NCBI RefSeq assembly: GCF_016906535.1
Contig: NC_057385.1
Coordinates: 1,860,001 to 1,924,000, forward strand
DNA length: 64,000 bases
Direction of reading: 5' to 3'
DNA from: Rhizoctonia solani
Taxonomy: Eukaryota; Basidiomycota; Agaricomycetes; Cantharellales; Ceratobasidiaceae
Below, piece by piece: positions 1 through 11,301 of the stretch. Position 1 is the first letter of the stretch; each line of letters starts with the position of its first letter. The translations under genes were made by a program, and so were the position numbers. The notes under the pieces were generated by a model, which saw only the letters and a list, made by a program, of their open reading frames with translations, was not told the DNA's origin and searched no databases.

Positions 1-1819
1 GTCACCAAACATGCGGCCCGAGGGGATTATACTGAACAACAAGGTGGCAATCACGGCGATGAAGAACTGGACAATACCGAGAATCAGGGGCAGAGACGAG
101 CCATCCTGACCGTCATTGGCAATGAAGATGTAGAACGAGGGACCGGTAGTAAGACCGAGGACGACGAGAAGGAAGATTAGACGGCGAGTGAGATGTGAAG
201 TGTTGTTCCAAGTCGTCGGGATAAACGTGAATTCGGCGAGCGTTGCGGCAATCATGATAGCTGTAGAGACGGCACCACCCAATGCGCTTGCAGACCACTT
301 CATGGCAGGAGTGGCATCGCGAGAATTGATCCTACGGTAAATGACGGGAGAATTATAGGCGGCATAGTACCAAAAAAGGGAAATGTGAACGACCCAAATT
401 CGGTTAAAGCTGACGAGCAACTGGAGGGCGGTACGCTTTTCCTTGTAAGTCTTGAAAAATGCTTGCTTCCAGTCGATCTTGTCAAACTTCATAAAACGCT
501 GGGCAGGAGGCAAATCGACAAGACGGGTTCGGTCATTGAGGACAATGCGGGCAATGCCTTCAGGGTACCAGAAAAGCTGGTTAACGTCGTCATAGCCAAT
601 AATATCTTCGTGGTCCTTTTCGCGACGGACAAACTTGCCGTCTTGGACTTCGTAACCCTGGTCGCGAATAAAACGGTAGAGAGGCTTGACAACACTCCTA
701 AGGAAGAGACCCTCGGGGACAGGTTCTTGCCTGTTCTGGCACTCGGGAGAGCGGTAATAGTCGTCGGCACACTTGAAGATGAAACACAAGCACTCTGGAA
801 CAAAGCGGACTTGGGCAGCCTCACCCCAGCACAAAAGGTAAAGAGCGAGCTGGCGCAAGCGGTCATAAGGGCTCATTTGATGCATGGCCTGACGCCATCG
901 GTTGATGGCACTCTCGAGGGATCGGGCAGCGCCTGTCGAGCGACGGCCGCCGTCCTTGGTTCGCCTGACCGACTGGAGACGCTTGACACCGGGGTTCTGT
1001 GTCTGGCCGACTGCATCATCGAGGTCAAGCTGGGCAGCAAAGTACCATTTGCGGTAGTTTGCGTGGGGGCCACCAATGTAGTCCGCATGGAGTGTTGTAA
1101 GCGCCTGTTCTGGGGACGTGCGTGAAGCGCGCGAGTCGAGTAGTTGCATCAAAAAATCAAACTTGGCAAGGAGAAATTAGCGCGCGTCAAGAAAGGAGAA
1201 AAGCGAACAAACCTGGTTGCGCATCGAGTCGCGTTGGAAGCCAAACTTTTGAGTGAGGTCAAGGAAAATATCTTCAATCTCTCTATAGCAGTGGGTGAGT
1301 GAGTGAAGGAGAGAGAGATGATGTCATGGACGCACTCCTTGGACAGGGGGATCTGGCGGTCGGAACCCCATGCTGGGTAGGGCTCGCGAGGTGCACCGGG
1401 GGCATAGTCGTTGAAGGTGGGGGTAGAGACCTCGGAGGGTGCGGGCCGCTGTTGGTTGAGGAGCGAGTCGTTGGAGGACTTGTATGGCTGTGTCGGGTAC
1501 GGCTGCTCTAGCTCGGACTCGGTGTCGGTGTCTCTGCGTGCTGTGGCAAGGAATGTGAGATGGGAAAATGAGAATAAATGGAATATAACAGACCATATGG
1601 GTCGTAGGGCGGCTGGTAGTAGCGGGGATCGTGGTGAGCGTCAGGGGCATTGTGCTCGCTCTGGAATGTGTCGCGACGGCCGTAGTTGGGGTGGTCCATG
1701 TCCGAGTCGGTGTAGTGGCCGTGGGACTGGGTGGACTGGGCCGGAGTCACGAATGGATCCCGGTCGTACGAGCCGTTATAGGCTGGGTCGGGGTAGCGGA
1801 CGGGGGGAGGGCGGGACAT
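1..1819 (-). CDS. FKS1: 1,3-beta-glucan synthase catalytic subunit, N-terminal part (cut by window edge)
   Basis: Integral plasma-membrane glycosyltransferase (GT48) that polymerises UDP-glucose into cell-wall beta-1,3-glucan. The start at 1819 opens a Pro/Tyr/Asp-rich disordered N-terminus typical of fungal Fks1. Exons read 1819-1594, 1540-1336, 1282-1213 and 1161 to the edge, with GT-AG introns of about 50 bp. Exon 4 carries the conserved Fks1 domain: a [11 protein letters not shown] stretch, then [20 protein letters not shown], a block containing RDQGYEV, and [18 protein letters not shown]. Hydrophobic segments of the first membrane cluster follow, near positions 450-20. The GT48 catalytic region lies beyond the left edge. 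A long open frame on the opposite strand at 385-1125 is only its antisense shadow. Family assignment is very secure. The gene is divergent from the GH72 transglycosylase at 2308, which acts on its product. Confidence 0.96.
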
Positions 1820-2307
1820 CCCAGATTACAACACGCCTTTATTATATGTACCAACCCCAATCAACACAACCCGTAGCAAACACCCGATAAACACTATCTC
1901 CTCTGATTTACCTCGGATTATATGCGTTTGCTGCTGCTGGCTTCTCACCAACTAGCTCTCTCTGTGCGTGGTGCCTCGTCCTCGTAGTCGTAGTCGTCGT
2001 CGACTTGCGCACCGCACTCGCCGCTCGTGGATCTAGCTGCACTGCTGTCACATGGTCACGGTCACGCACACTGATATTGCACAGCCACGCTCGCCCAGCA
2101 ATCTCGGCGACAAAAGTCCCCTTAAACAAACCCTGTCGGCCATAAAATCTCGTCGAAATCGAGCGCCGGTTTCATCCCCACACCTTCCTTTCCCCGGCAT
2201 CCACGACGGCTGAACATTGCCTCAGCCTTCCACTTGGCCATTCTTAGCTCTTTCTTTGCATATAAGTCCCCCCCTCGTTCGTTATCCCTTGCCCCACCCG
2301 CCCCACC
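1820..2307. promoter_or_regulatory. Divergent promoter region between FKS1 and the GH72 gene
   Basis: A 488-bp gap separates the two start codons of the divergent cell-wall genes. A TATA-like TATAAG lies at 2261-2266, about 42 bp upstream of the GH72 start codon and inside a pyrimidine-rich stretch. No specific regulator site is assigned. Shared regulation of the pair is an inference from geometry and related function. Confidence 0.55.
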
Positions 2308-4402
2308 ATGAAGTTCCTCGCCACGGCCTGCGCTCTGGCCGCTCTTGCCAACTCGGCGCTTGCCCTTCCCAAGTACGTGCTTTGTTCTTTGTTTTCCTTT
2401 TCCCCGTCTGATTTTTCTCAGGATTACCCGTGTTGGGCGCTATCTCTTTAACCCCGATGGCAGTCGCTTTTACATCAAGGTATGTTATCCCCCACATATC
2501 ACTATTCGCTTGGCCATTCAATTTTCGCCATAGGGTATTGCCTATCAAGAGCAAGGCCGGCTCGCCGTCACCGACGACCCCAATGCCTTCCCCGAGCCAG
2601 ATAACTTTGTCGACCCCCTTGCTATGCCAGATGCCTGCAAGCGCGATGTTCCTTATCTCCAACGTGTAAGTCATTTTACCCCGCTATTCATTTCACTTGT
2701 ACTTATCTTTATGTCAGTTGACTGTCAACGCCATTCGTGTCTATTCCGTCAATGCTTCCCTCAATCATGACGATTGTATGGCCGCTCTCGATGCCGCTGG
2801 AATCTACACCATGTACGTCTTTTTTTACTCCATCCCCCCTCGTGCTTGGACTAATTTTGGATCCTTCTCCTCTTAATTTAGGATCGATCTCTCGCTTCCG
2901 GTCAACGGCTCCCTCGATCGTTCTTCCCCAGCCTGGACCACTAATCTATTGGACTTGTACATTGGCACCATCGATGTCTTTTCCAAGTACAACGTAAGAA
3001 CATGCCTGGCCAACCTTGGTCACCTTGTCACTCACCCGCCCACGCCTTTAGAACGTGCTTGCATACAACATCGGAAACGAAGTCGTCACCGACACCAATA
3101 ACACCGTCGCCGCTCCCTTCATCAAGGCCGCTGCCCGCGATGTCAAGGCTTACCTCAAGTCCAAGGGCTCCTCTGCCCTCGTCGGTTATGCATCCACGGA
3201 CGGTTCTGGCTGGCGCGGTACGCATTTCTTCCACAGCCTCTATTTCCACGCAGCTTGACAATCGCACCCTTAGATCCATTGGCAAATTATTTGGCCTGCG
3301 ACCGGGACGATGATAGTTTGGATATTTACGGTTTGAACAATTACCGCTGGTGTGGTGCTGGCTCGTTTGAAGGATCCTATTCGTCCGTTCAGGCCAGCTT
3401 CGAGAACTTCCCTGTCGTTGCTTACTTTTCCGAGTACGGATGCGTGTCCCGACCCCCTCGTCTCTGGACCGAAGCCAGTAAGTCCACAAGGCCCCAATCA
3501 TACCCCTTGATCGATGACTTACCGGTCACCGCTTGGCAGCTGCGCTTTTCTCGTCCCAGATGACACCAGTCTGGTCTGGTGGTCTTGCGTTCTCTTACTT
3601 CCCCGCAGTCGGTGGGTATGGCATGATCGAACTCTCGGCGGATAACGCCACCGTCACGACTTCGGACGATTACACGCGTCTCCAAAATGTCTTGAGTAAC
3701 ATCACGTTCGTCAACGAGCCTACTCAGAGCAACGCTGCGCCATCCACCTATCCCGCATGCCCTGCAGCCGTGCGTGTTTTTTCCTCATTAATAATCGGAC
3801 CCCACTGATTGATTCTATCTCATTAGAGCACTGATTTCCTCGCCAGTTCGACATTGCCTCCTACTCCCAACACCGCCACTTGCGAATGTATCAAGGCCAA
3901 CAGCTTCTCCTGCCTCTTTACGCCCACGACCGAACAAGGTGTCCGTGGTGTTGGGCAACTCCTTGACAATGGCTGCCAGCTCCTCGGCCAAGCCGGTGGA
4001 ACATGCGACGCCATTGCCGGAAACGGCCAGACCGGAGTCTACGGTCCTCTCTCGGGATGCTCGCCCGAAACCAAGCTCTCCTACGTGTTCTCCCAATACT
4101 ATGAACGCACGAACCGCAACGCTCAATCGTGCAGCTTTGGTGGAAACGCCACCGTCGCGAACCCGCTGCCTTCGAGCTCGGAAGCGGCTGCTGCTGCTCA
4201 GTCGTCCTGCATCACTTCGGGACCGACGGGCGTGGTTACACCTACTGCACCCGCCACGACTCGTACCCCCGTCTCCACCTCCACCAGTGGTTCCAACGGC
4301 GGCGGAAACGGCAACCAGAACGGAGTCGGCAAGGGTGCTGTTGTGGGCTTGGCTGCTGCCATTGGTGCTGGACTCGTCAGCGCCGTTTGGGTTGCGTTCT
4401 AA
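2308..4402 (+). CDS. GAS1: GPI-anchored 1,3-beta-glucanosyltransferase (GH72 plus X8/CBM43)
   Basis: Cell-surface enzyme that cleaves beta-1,3-glucan internally and rejoins it to another chain, elongating and branching the wall polymer. Nine exons (2308-2372, 2422-2479, 2534-2665, 2718-2812, 2882-2993, 3052-3217, 3274-3477, 3540-3769, 3827-4402) give 545 residues. An N-terminal signal peptide (MKFLATACALAALANSALA) is followed by the GH72 domain. The acid/base glutamate is in NIGNEV (exon 6) and the nucleophile in FSEYGC (exon 7). A cysteine-rich X8 domain then starts around TCECIKANSFSCLF. A Ser/Thr/Gly/Asn-rich stretch and a hydrophobic C-terminus (GLAAAIGAGLVSAVWVAF) fit a GPI-anchor signal. 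Length and domain order match Gas/Gel/Phr proteins carrying the X8 module. The symbol names the family; which paralogue it is cannot be told here. Confidence 0.95.
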
Positions 4403-7336
4403 AACGCGTTTATGCTTCGAGTGCTAACGCTCGCAGGGGCATGCGTTTGTTTTCTTGGACAAGCTTTGAGGGTTATTGTAGTTGTGTCACTTCTTTTTTT
4501 GACTTTTTTGACTACGCTACAAATGGACATATGAAGAGACTTTCTTTCGGTGGTTTTGGTAGTTTTTTTCTGTCGTTCCTTTCTAATATTGTGTGTGTGG
4601 TGGATAATATAATTGAGTGGTTCCCGACTTTATACGAGTGTCTGAGTGTCTTTGTTCCGCCTATATGTTCCATTTCTTGAAGAAGAAAGTCCATTAGCCT
4701 CGGGTTACTTCTAGAAAGGCAGTGATGAACTTGGTCCAGTGGTACCATGCGGAAGCAACCATTTCATGCGCGTCAAAAGCTTCAACTTTGGTCTATCTTG
4801 ACGTGCATCTGTGCCTCGACCCTCGGTCAGTCTCAGGGAGTTATTCAGTTGATCATGAGCGCCACTTACCGACGCATTTACTTGGACATGCACTAGAATA
4901 ACGAAAACCGGTTACGATAGAGACTCTTAGGCGCCATGGTCTAACTTTGTTGAGCGCGCCAAGTCTCATCAGCCTACCCTCTGTCCCTTTCAGCGAGCTG
5001 ATGGACTCTGAAAAAGTGTAAATCCTGCGATACTAATCAGATTATCTTTGTTGCGTAAAAAGTGTTCGGTTTACCTTGCACGGCACTGCACACTGCGAGG
5101 CCGCGCTTCATCAAGGTTGGGGCAAATTCAAAAATGGCTCTCAAGTACCTAATAACCCAGCGGCTGCTGGATTCCCGGGCTCGGTAAAGTAAGTGCTTTG
5201 ACAACGTTCACTCTCATCTGTAGTTCTTTTTTCACCCCCCGGTTGACAAGCCTGGCCAATTACAAGCGCCCAGACTAAGCAACCTCCGCGAATGCATTGT
5301 TCATAAATTTACACACACGCATGATGTTCCGTGCCTGGGAGGAAACCCAACCGCTTGGCAGGTCCATCTGCGTCGATCGTCGTCCCTGTTCAGATAAGCC
5401 GATGTTGTCGGGCGTCTTCAACTCGTATGCGTGACCACCGTGCGTCACACTCTGCGGCTCCTGTGTCTGTGTCTGTCCAACTTGTGGTCCGGGCAATTAT
5501 AAAAAGTTGATCTTCATTCGCCATCAGGTCACCGCCCCCCCTCCCCGGATTTTCTGCCCTGCCACAGAGAATCCATTTGTGGATTGGACAGGCACGTGGC
5601 TACGCGCACGTCGTTCTAAGCTGTGTGATTTTTTTATTGCTTGCGCGCGTGGGGTTCGGTCTACGCGAACACGGCCGAAATGGAGCAGGGTGCTGTGGTT
5701 TGCCGAGTTTGAGATTGCAATTAGAGGGGATTAGAATTAGATAGAATAAAAATCGCATCTAAAGATCTAGAGTTTCATAAACGGATGGATTTTTGTCCTT
5801 GGCTTGCTATTTTCGAGCCCGCTCATTTTGCGGTACCGCGTGATTTCTCGAGTGTTGAAAGGATGACTCTGGGATTGATGGGTTGCGGCTGGATTAGGCA
5901 AAGTTTGGGTGGTCCACTAAGGGAAGGAGGGAATGTAGGGCCGCGAATTGGGTACGGTGAACCGATTTGGCCGAGGGTTCGAGATGGTTGTCAAGAATCG
6001 TGTAATAATTGGGTGTGTCTTATGTTAACCGGACCGGGAATTATACGAAGTGGCTGTATTGGGTGGTTGTATGCGTACATGGTTGAATTGGGCAAGCGCT
6101 TAATAAGGTTCGTATTCTACACTCAGCTTACCCGATTAATTGACGTGATTATGATAAAGGCCGTAGAAGACTTCGTTTCATGCTCAACTTGTGCACCAGC
6201 ACACTAAAGTGACACGGCCGTGGACCCTCAAAATCCGGATTCTCTGGACGCCAGAACGACGCTTTGTATGCGGAGTGCTGGCAAAGTCCGATCAGTTTTC
6301 CGCGAATTAATATCCCAGCTCGCCTCTGTATGCTATCGAGGTGCAGGTTTTATGATTCTGCGTCCAGGCATGTGGCAAAATCTGGACGTGGTGTGAATTT
6401 CCTATACTTTTCGGGCGCCCGTGTGGTTCTCTCGAAGCTTATGCGGACGCTGTCCAAATTCATAATACACAGTAACGATGTTTAACCAGCAATCTCCTGA
6501 TTTAAACATTGCAATTGCCGAAGAGACTTTATCGCCTGTCCCAGGTTACATCTTGGTTATTGTGATTATATGCGTCACCCCCTCATCTCCGGCCACTTGT
6601 TTCAACCTATCAAACCAATGTTTATTGTCTAGAAGTCTGATCAAGTGAAATGCAAAGCTGAGTTAGGTGAAAGATGCTTGAAATGTAACCTCATCGCCCC
6701 GGGGGTTTTACATATTTTTCAAAAATAATCTCACATATAGTGCACAATATGACAATGACGTCACTCTTCTGGTGAACCCAGATCGGGAAAGATCTCGGGG
6801 CTAAGGTCGATCTCAACAGACGCATACACGTACCAAATTAATCAAATTAAATCTGAAAGCCACGGGTAACTCTGCTATTTTTAAGATATCGACGAGTTCT
6901 GGGCATACTCTACGTGATTTATATGACTTGAACTGAGGATATTATGGTGTAGCGTATGTCCTTACGCAGAGCAGTGGATGTTCAATGCGCCTCAAAAGAG
7001 TAATTATGTGCAACAGGAGAAAATAGCTCAGAAAAATTGTGAGTGTTGGCAAGTTGAAGCAGTTGTATGTTAATTAGCTTCAGACTTGGCTATTTATCGA
7101 CCTAGAATTGAATAAAGTTAGGAGCTCGTTTCAATTTTCAACCCTGGTGGTGTGTTTCTTGAGGCTTGTTTGTTTGTTCTCAGGTGGCGTGGCGCTACAG
7201 TATCAGATTTCTCAGCAGAATCGCACCTGCATCACTTCTTGACGTGAGCGCTCATGTCCTCACCACCTGCCACCGCTGTATCATCGCCTGCTCGCAACGG
7301 TAGAGACCATATTAACGGCGACAGAGAAAAACACCC
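4403..7336. other. Intergenic, no gene recognised
   Basis: 2.9 kb between the GH72 gene and the RNA-binding protein gene. Open frames here are short (at most about 140 codons, 5785-6207) and have no recognisable domain or plausible exon chain. The part from about 6480 to 7150 is noticeably AT-rich. I found no tRNA, terminal repeats or clear transposon remnant. It must contain the 3' UTR of the GH72 gene and the promoter of the gene at 7337. Confidence 0.5.
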
Positions 7337-8889
7337 ATGTCCGGCGAACCTGCACACACGAACGGCGCTTCCAATGGAGATTCTGGCCCGGTTCAACATG
7401 CTGACGACAACCCCCCAGCTCCATCCTCTGAGCACAGCGGCAATGACAGTCACTCTCAGAAACGAGGAGACAAACAAATAAAGGTGCTTGTCGATCTACT
7501 CTTAAGCTACCCTCGGTCTAGGCTAGCTGTGTTGGTTTCTTGAAACTGGTTGAGCTCACACTTGTTGCTGTGTTTTTCCGGTACTTTACTCGTATACTCG
7601 CCCTCCAGCCTAACAAGGTCTACATTGGTGGCTTGCCTGAACAAACCCGACAAGAGGATCTACAGGCTTGCTTTGGAAAAATCGGAACGATTGTATCGAT
7701 TGAGCTCAAGTATGTGTCTGGGAGCGCTCTTTCACCAGCTTTGTCACTGACTTACGGCATTACAGGCTTGGATATGGCTTTGTGGTAGGCATTCTGTAGT
7801 TGCTCTTGTTTGTTTCAATGATATACCTTTTTGGTAGGAATTCGACTCTCGTGAAGCCGCTGAGGAGAGTGTGGCAAAATACCATGAAGGTTACTTCATG
7901 GGGAACAAGATTCGGGTTGAGTTGTCCCACGGCGGCGGTCGAACAGCCAAGTATGTAGGTGAACCTGGTGCTTGCTTCAAGTGCGGAACACATGGGCACT
8001 GGGCAAGGTATGTTACGCTTTGATCTTCGAAGAAGCTCCAAAATTTAACGCTGTGGTAGGGAATGCCCTCACAATGTAGTGCCGGGGTTGGTAAAAGAGC
8101 GTTTCCCGCAAGATCCGAAACTTAACTCGGCCAATAGGTACAAGGGGCGCGATGATCGTGCTGACCGAAAAGACTATCATCACCCTCCACCATATGCTCG
8201 GGACTACCCTCCATACCGTGGAGACGAATATGCTCGATATGCTGCTAGTCGCGATAGGTATATGGATTACTATGCACCACCACCACCTCGTGATTACAGA
8301 GGACCGCCTGCAAGAGACACTCGTGAGCCATACCCGCAACAACCTCCTCGGGGTGGTCGCGATGACGAATACCGAAGAATCGCACCAGCACCTTACCGCG
8401 ACGACCGCGCTTACTATTCTCACTACGAATCAATGCCCCCGCCTCCTCGAGATGTGGCCTACCGGAGTTATGGCGGTGCTGTAGACCGCGGTCGGGCTCC
8501 ATACCCTCCTGGATATCCCCCTGCGCCAGCGCCAGCACGCCGTGATGACTATGACCGAGCCAGGTACTATTCTTGTTGCTCGTTTATTGGGAGGGGGCCA
8601 CGCTGATGCCAAACCTTAGTAGCCGAGACTACCCGCCACCACCCGCGGAGTATCGTTCGTCACATCCACCTTACAGGTAAGATCCTTGGAATTTGTGCGA
8701 CATGCGGTTTGACACATTGCTACCACCAGGCGCCGTTCGACATCACCTGGACATAGTAGGTACCCACCTGACCAACGCTATGCCTCTGGTTACAGCGGCT
8801 ATCCTTCAAGTTATTCTTCAGGGCCGCCGATGCCTAGTTCCAGCCGCTCTGGTCCTCCACCTGCGCGAAGAGAGGCCTCTGGGTACTGA
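7337..8889 (+). CDS. RNA-binding protein with RRM and CCHC zinc knuckle (SR-like)
   Basis: Likely nuclear splicing or mRNA-processing factor. Exons 7337-7483, 7609-7709, 7766-7784, 7838-8007, 8060-8563, 8620-8676 and 8730-8889 sum to 1158 nt (385 residues). A disordered N-terminus (about 48 residues) precedes one RRM, with RNP2-like VYIGGL and RNP1-like LGYGFVEF. A single CCHC knuckle follows (CFKCGTHGHWAREC, C-x2-C-x4-H-x4-C), with an intron inside it. The rest is a long Arg/Asp/Tyr/Pro-rich tail with many RD, RDY and PPP repeats. RRM, one zinc knuckle and an Arg-rich tail match the RSZ/SRSF7-type layout, although RS dipeptides are few. Exon 3 is only 19 nt. The exon 6 acceptor is ambiguous by 3 nt (8619 or 8622). 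Orthology is not assigned. Confidence 0.88.
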
Positions 8890-9466
8890 AGCGCGCTTCG
8901 GCAAACAAATTGATTCTCTGTGCACTGGTCGAATGTCTTGCAGTTTCTTTGCCTGGCTAAAGATGCTTACGCTGTTGTCCCGGCAAGCCTTTTTCTATGC
9001 GGTCCCGACCACGTTCTACCAAGCCCTGAGCTTGTTCAAATGATATGCCCCTTGCCCTGTGTCTGCTCTCGAGTTTACTGTGTGTAAAGTGTCTTACTAC
9101 TCTTGCTATTTACGAAGCGTGTCTTTTTATCATTCAAAGTGACCCAGGTTACTGGCCTTGCCGACCATCCAAGTGACTGTGGAGCTTATGCTGACTGATA
9201 CTGATATCGATATGACCTACAACGTGTCGGCCAGGCAAGTAGAGAAGAGTTCGAAGAGATGTGATGGCAAACTCGATTCGACAGCCGACAGCCCGCGCTA
9301 CTTTCTGGACTGCAAGCCACAGTACGGTGATTAACCCACCCTAAGACTTCACTCGTGCTCAGCTGGGGTCCACAACAGCCCTGGTAAAGATTCTATAGAT
9401 TCCCCTATGTAGTATAAATCATGAAAATTTATTTCATTTAATCCATTGCATGGTTGAACCACAAGG
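8890..9466. other. Intergenic between convergent genes
   Basis: 577 bp holding the 3' ends of the RNA-binding protein gene (+) and the oxygenase gene (-). No open frame, repeat or RNA gene was recognised. Confidence 0.5.
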
Positions 9467-10856
9467 TCATGCGGCAGCAGGCACGGGTGCATCATAATGC
9501 TCGGCAAACACGCGCTGAGAGAAACTACCAAATGTATCTTTCTCACTGAGTACCTGCTTGGTATCGGGCTGCATGAACCTAAACCCCACATTGTCAATCA
9601 ATATACGAGTTTTCCAAAAGAAGAATAAAGCTCACAGCGCGAACGTTTCTCTTGAGACATTTTCCGCTCCCGGACCGGCGCCTACACGCACACAATGAGG
9701 TGTAGCACGGAGTCGTCCAGCCGTGGCGAGTTCGAGGGCCTCGCCCGTCTGGAACGCAAGCGCATCGGGAGGAATAGATACTTTGACGAGGTTTCCGCCC
9801 CTAGTACGTATGTACAAACCTGATTGTGAGGATGGAGGGGGAACGATTTTAGAGTCGGGTTGATTCAAGTAGATGGCAGAGCAAAGGCCGGTGAGCATCG
9901 AGTGGTCGAGATGGAACCCGCACCATGAGTCGATGGGCTCGTCTTCTGCCGGAAGCGGGTTCTCGGCAGTTGGAGGGAAGTAGTGGAGGAGACCTAAGGG
10001 GAATTATGAGAATTTGGCGCTATAGGTCAGCCGATACACTCACGAGCTTTGCTTGTGTGCCCATTAGCTATAAGCTCTTGTAGCGAAACCGATAGGTCGG
10101 ATAAATGTTGCGAAACTGTGCTGGCTAAGTGTTTGCCACCCGTCTGCTGGGCCTCTTTCGCTTACCAAATGACTGGCAAGCACCCGCCACCTGACACCCC
10201 ACACCAAAAACGAATCTACCCATCATTCCCCACCCGGTTTAATTACATATCACTCAAGATAATTTAGCACATCATACCGTCCGAGATCCTTGAACGCTTC
10301 TTCAAACCCTTCGACTCCACGTTCGTCTCTGTCGGGCCAAATGTTCTTTCCGTATACTCTGGGTGCGCAACCTTTTCTTGCGGATCGACATTTGGATCGT
10401 CGACTACTGGATTGGCATAGTACGACCCTTTGAGTGTGTCTGGCCTCAAATGTAAGAACCAATACAATCGAATTTTACGACCGTAATCAAGCGAGACACG
10501 CTCACCCGGCTTGCCGTTCATAATCTCCTTCCCCCAGCTCCATCCAAAACTATACCGAGTCGACTCGTCGCTGTACTTCTCCCTCACATCTTCAGGAAGC
10601 GCCGCAAATGCCGATGCGAGTCGTAGTAGCCGTTCCCTTTTAGCTGGATACTCGACCGGGAGATCTGTGACAACCAAGATCCCAAGGCAGTCCGGGTCGG
10701 ACCCGAATGCACGTTCAATGGCGGGTGCGAGGGATTCGGGAGCGGTAGTCAGTGTTTTGTAGGATATGACAACGGCGCCTTCGGGTGTTGTTGTATATGT
10801 CTTGATGGGCGAAATTTTAGTCAAGACACAGTAGGGGGACGAGGTGAACTTGCCAT
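9467..10856 (-). CDS. 2-oxoglutarate/Fe(II) oxygenase, clavaminate/isopenicillin-N-synthase-like, with two apparent one-base frame breaks
   Basis: Soluble non-heme iron dioxygenase of the fungal clavaminate-synthase-like group; substrate unknown. Exons on the minus strand: 10856-10506, 10439-10278, 10215-10166, 10124-10044, 9993-9636, 9578-9467. Recognisable blocks are FGWSWGKEIMNGKP/DTLKGSYYANP (exons 1-2), GFEEAFKDLGRF/VFGVGCQVAGACQSF (exons 2-3), WCGFHLDHSMLTGL with the HxD iron ligands, and ATPHCVRVG with the distal histidine and a following arginine (exon 5). Two frame breaks occur. One follows ATG 10856 within a G5 run (plus strand, 10834-10838); the other is near 10364, between HPEY and the YGKNIWPD block. 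Each needs one extra base. The exons sum to 1114 nt, and two extra bases give 1116, exactly 372 codons. Sequencing or assembly error is therefore likelier than decay, but a real pseudogene is not excluded. Confidence 0.85.
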
Positions 10857-11301
10857 GATGAGTGGGGGTTGAGAGAGCAAGAGCCAGGGAAGAAGAGATT
10901 TTATGGACGCTTTAGCGGCAGAGAGTCGTCCATATGGACGAGATGAAGATTAGTAAGCTGGGTGGCCGATCCGTTTCGGTCATCAACGTTATTACTGCAG
11001 TGAATATACAGTCGGATGAGAAAGTACATTTCATCTGGAGAATACTCCGCCAAGGTTTTACACAAAACCTCAAACAAAGGATGGAAAACAATATGCATAT
11101 TATAAACCTCAACCCGGCATCTACAGATTGAAAGCATGAACCAAGATGAACATCGTGTGTGGATATGCAAGGCAAGACAGGGATTGTGCGAGAAGATAGC
11201 AAGAGCATAGAGAAAAGCGCATATAGATGGCCAAGTTTGAGATTATTGGAAGATTGGAAGAAAAGAGCGTAACACTGTTGGATTAAGAATGTGAGTGAGG
11301 C
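10857..11301. other. Intergenic
   Basis: 445 bp between the oxygenase start and the 3' end of the next minus-strand gene. It contains the oxygenase promoter. Short open frames near 10901-11208 show no domain and are not called. Confidence 0.45.

Noticed and set aside
385..1125. 246-codon plus-strand open frame
   Set aside because: It is the antisense of the FKS1 exon, whose minus-strand translation is an unmistakable Fks1 sequence.
4129..4680. 183-codon plus-strand frame overlapping the end of the GH72 gene
   Set aside because: It overlaps the last GH72 exon in another frame; the GH72 frame carries the X8 domain and GPI signal.
5507..6485. Several open frames of 73-140 codons in the 4.4-7.3 kb gap
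   Set aside because: No recognisable domain, no consistent splice sites joining them, and base composition unlike the neighbouring coding exons.
10264..10824. Minus-strand frame of 186 codons starting without ATG in the oxygenase
   Set aside because: It begins at TTG and runs through the first intron into a frame-broken exon; the spliced model from ATG 10856 explains the conserved motifs better.
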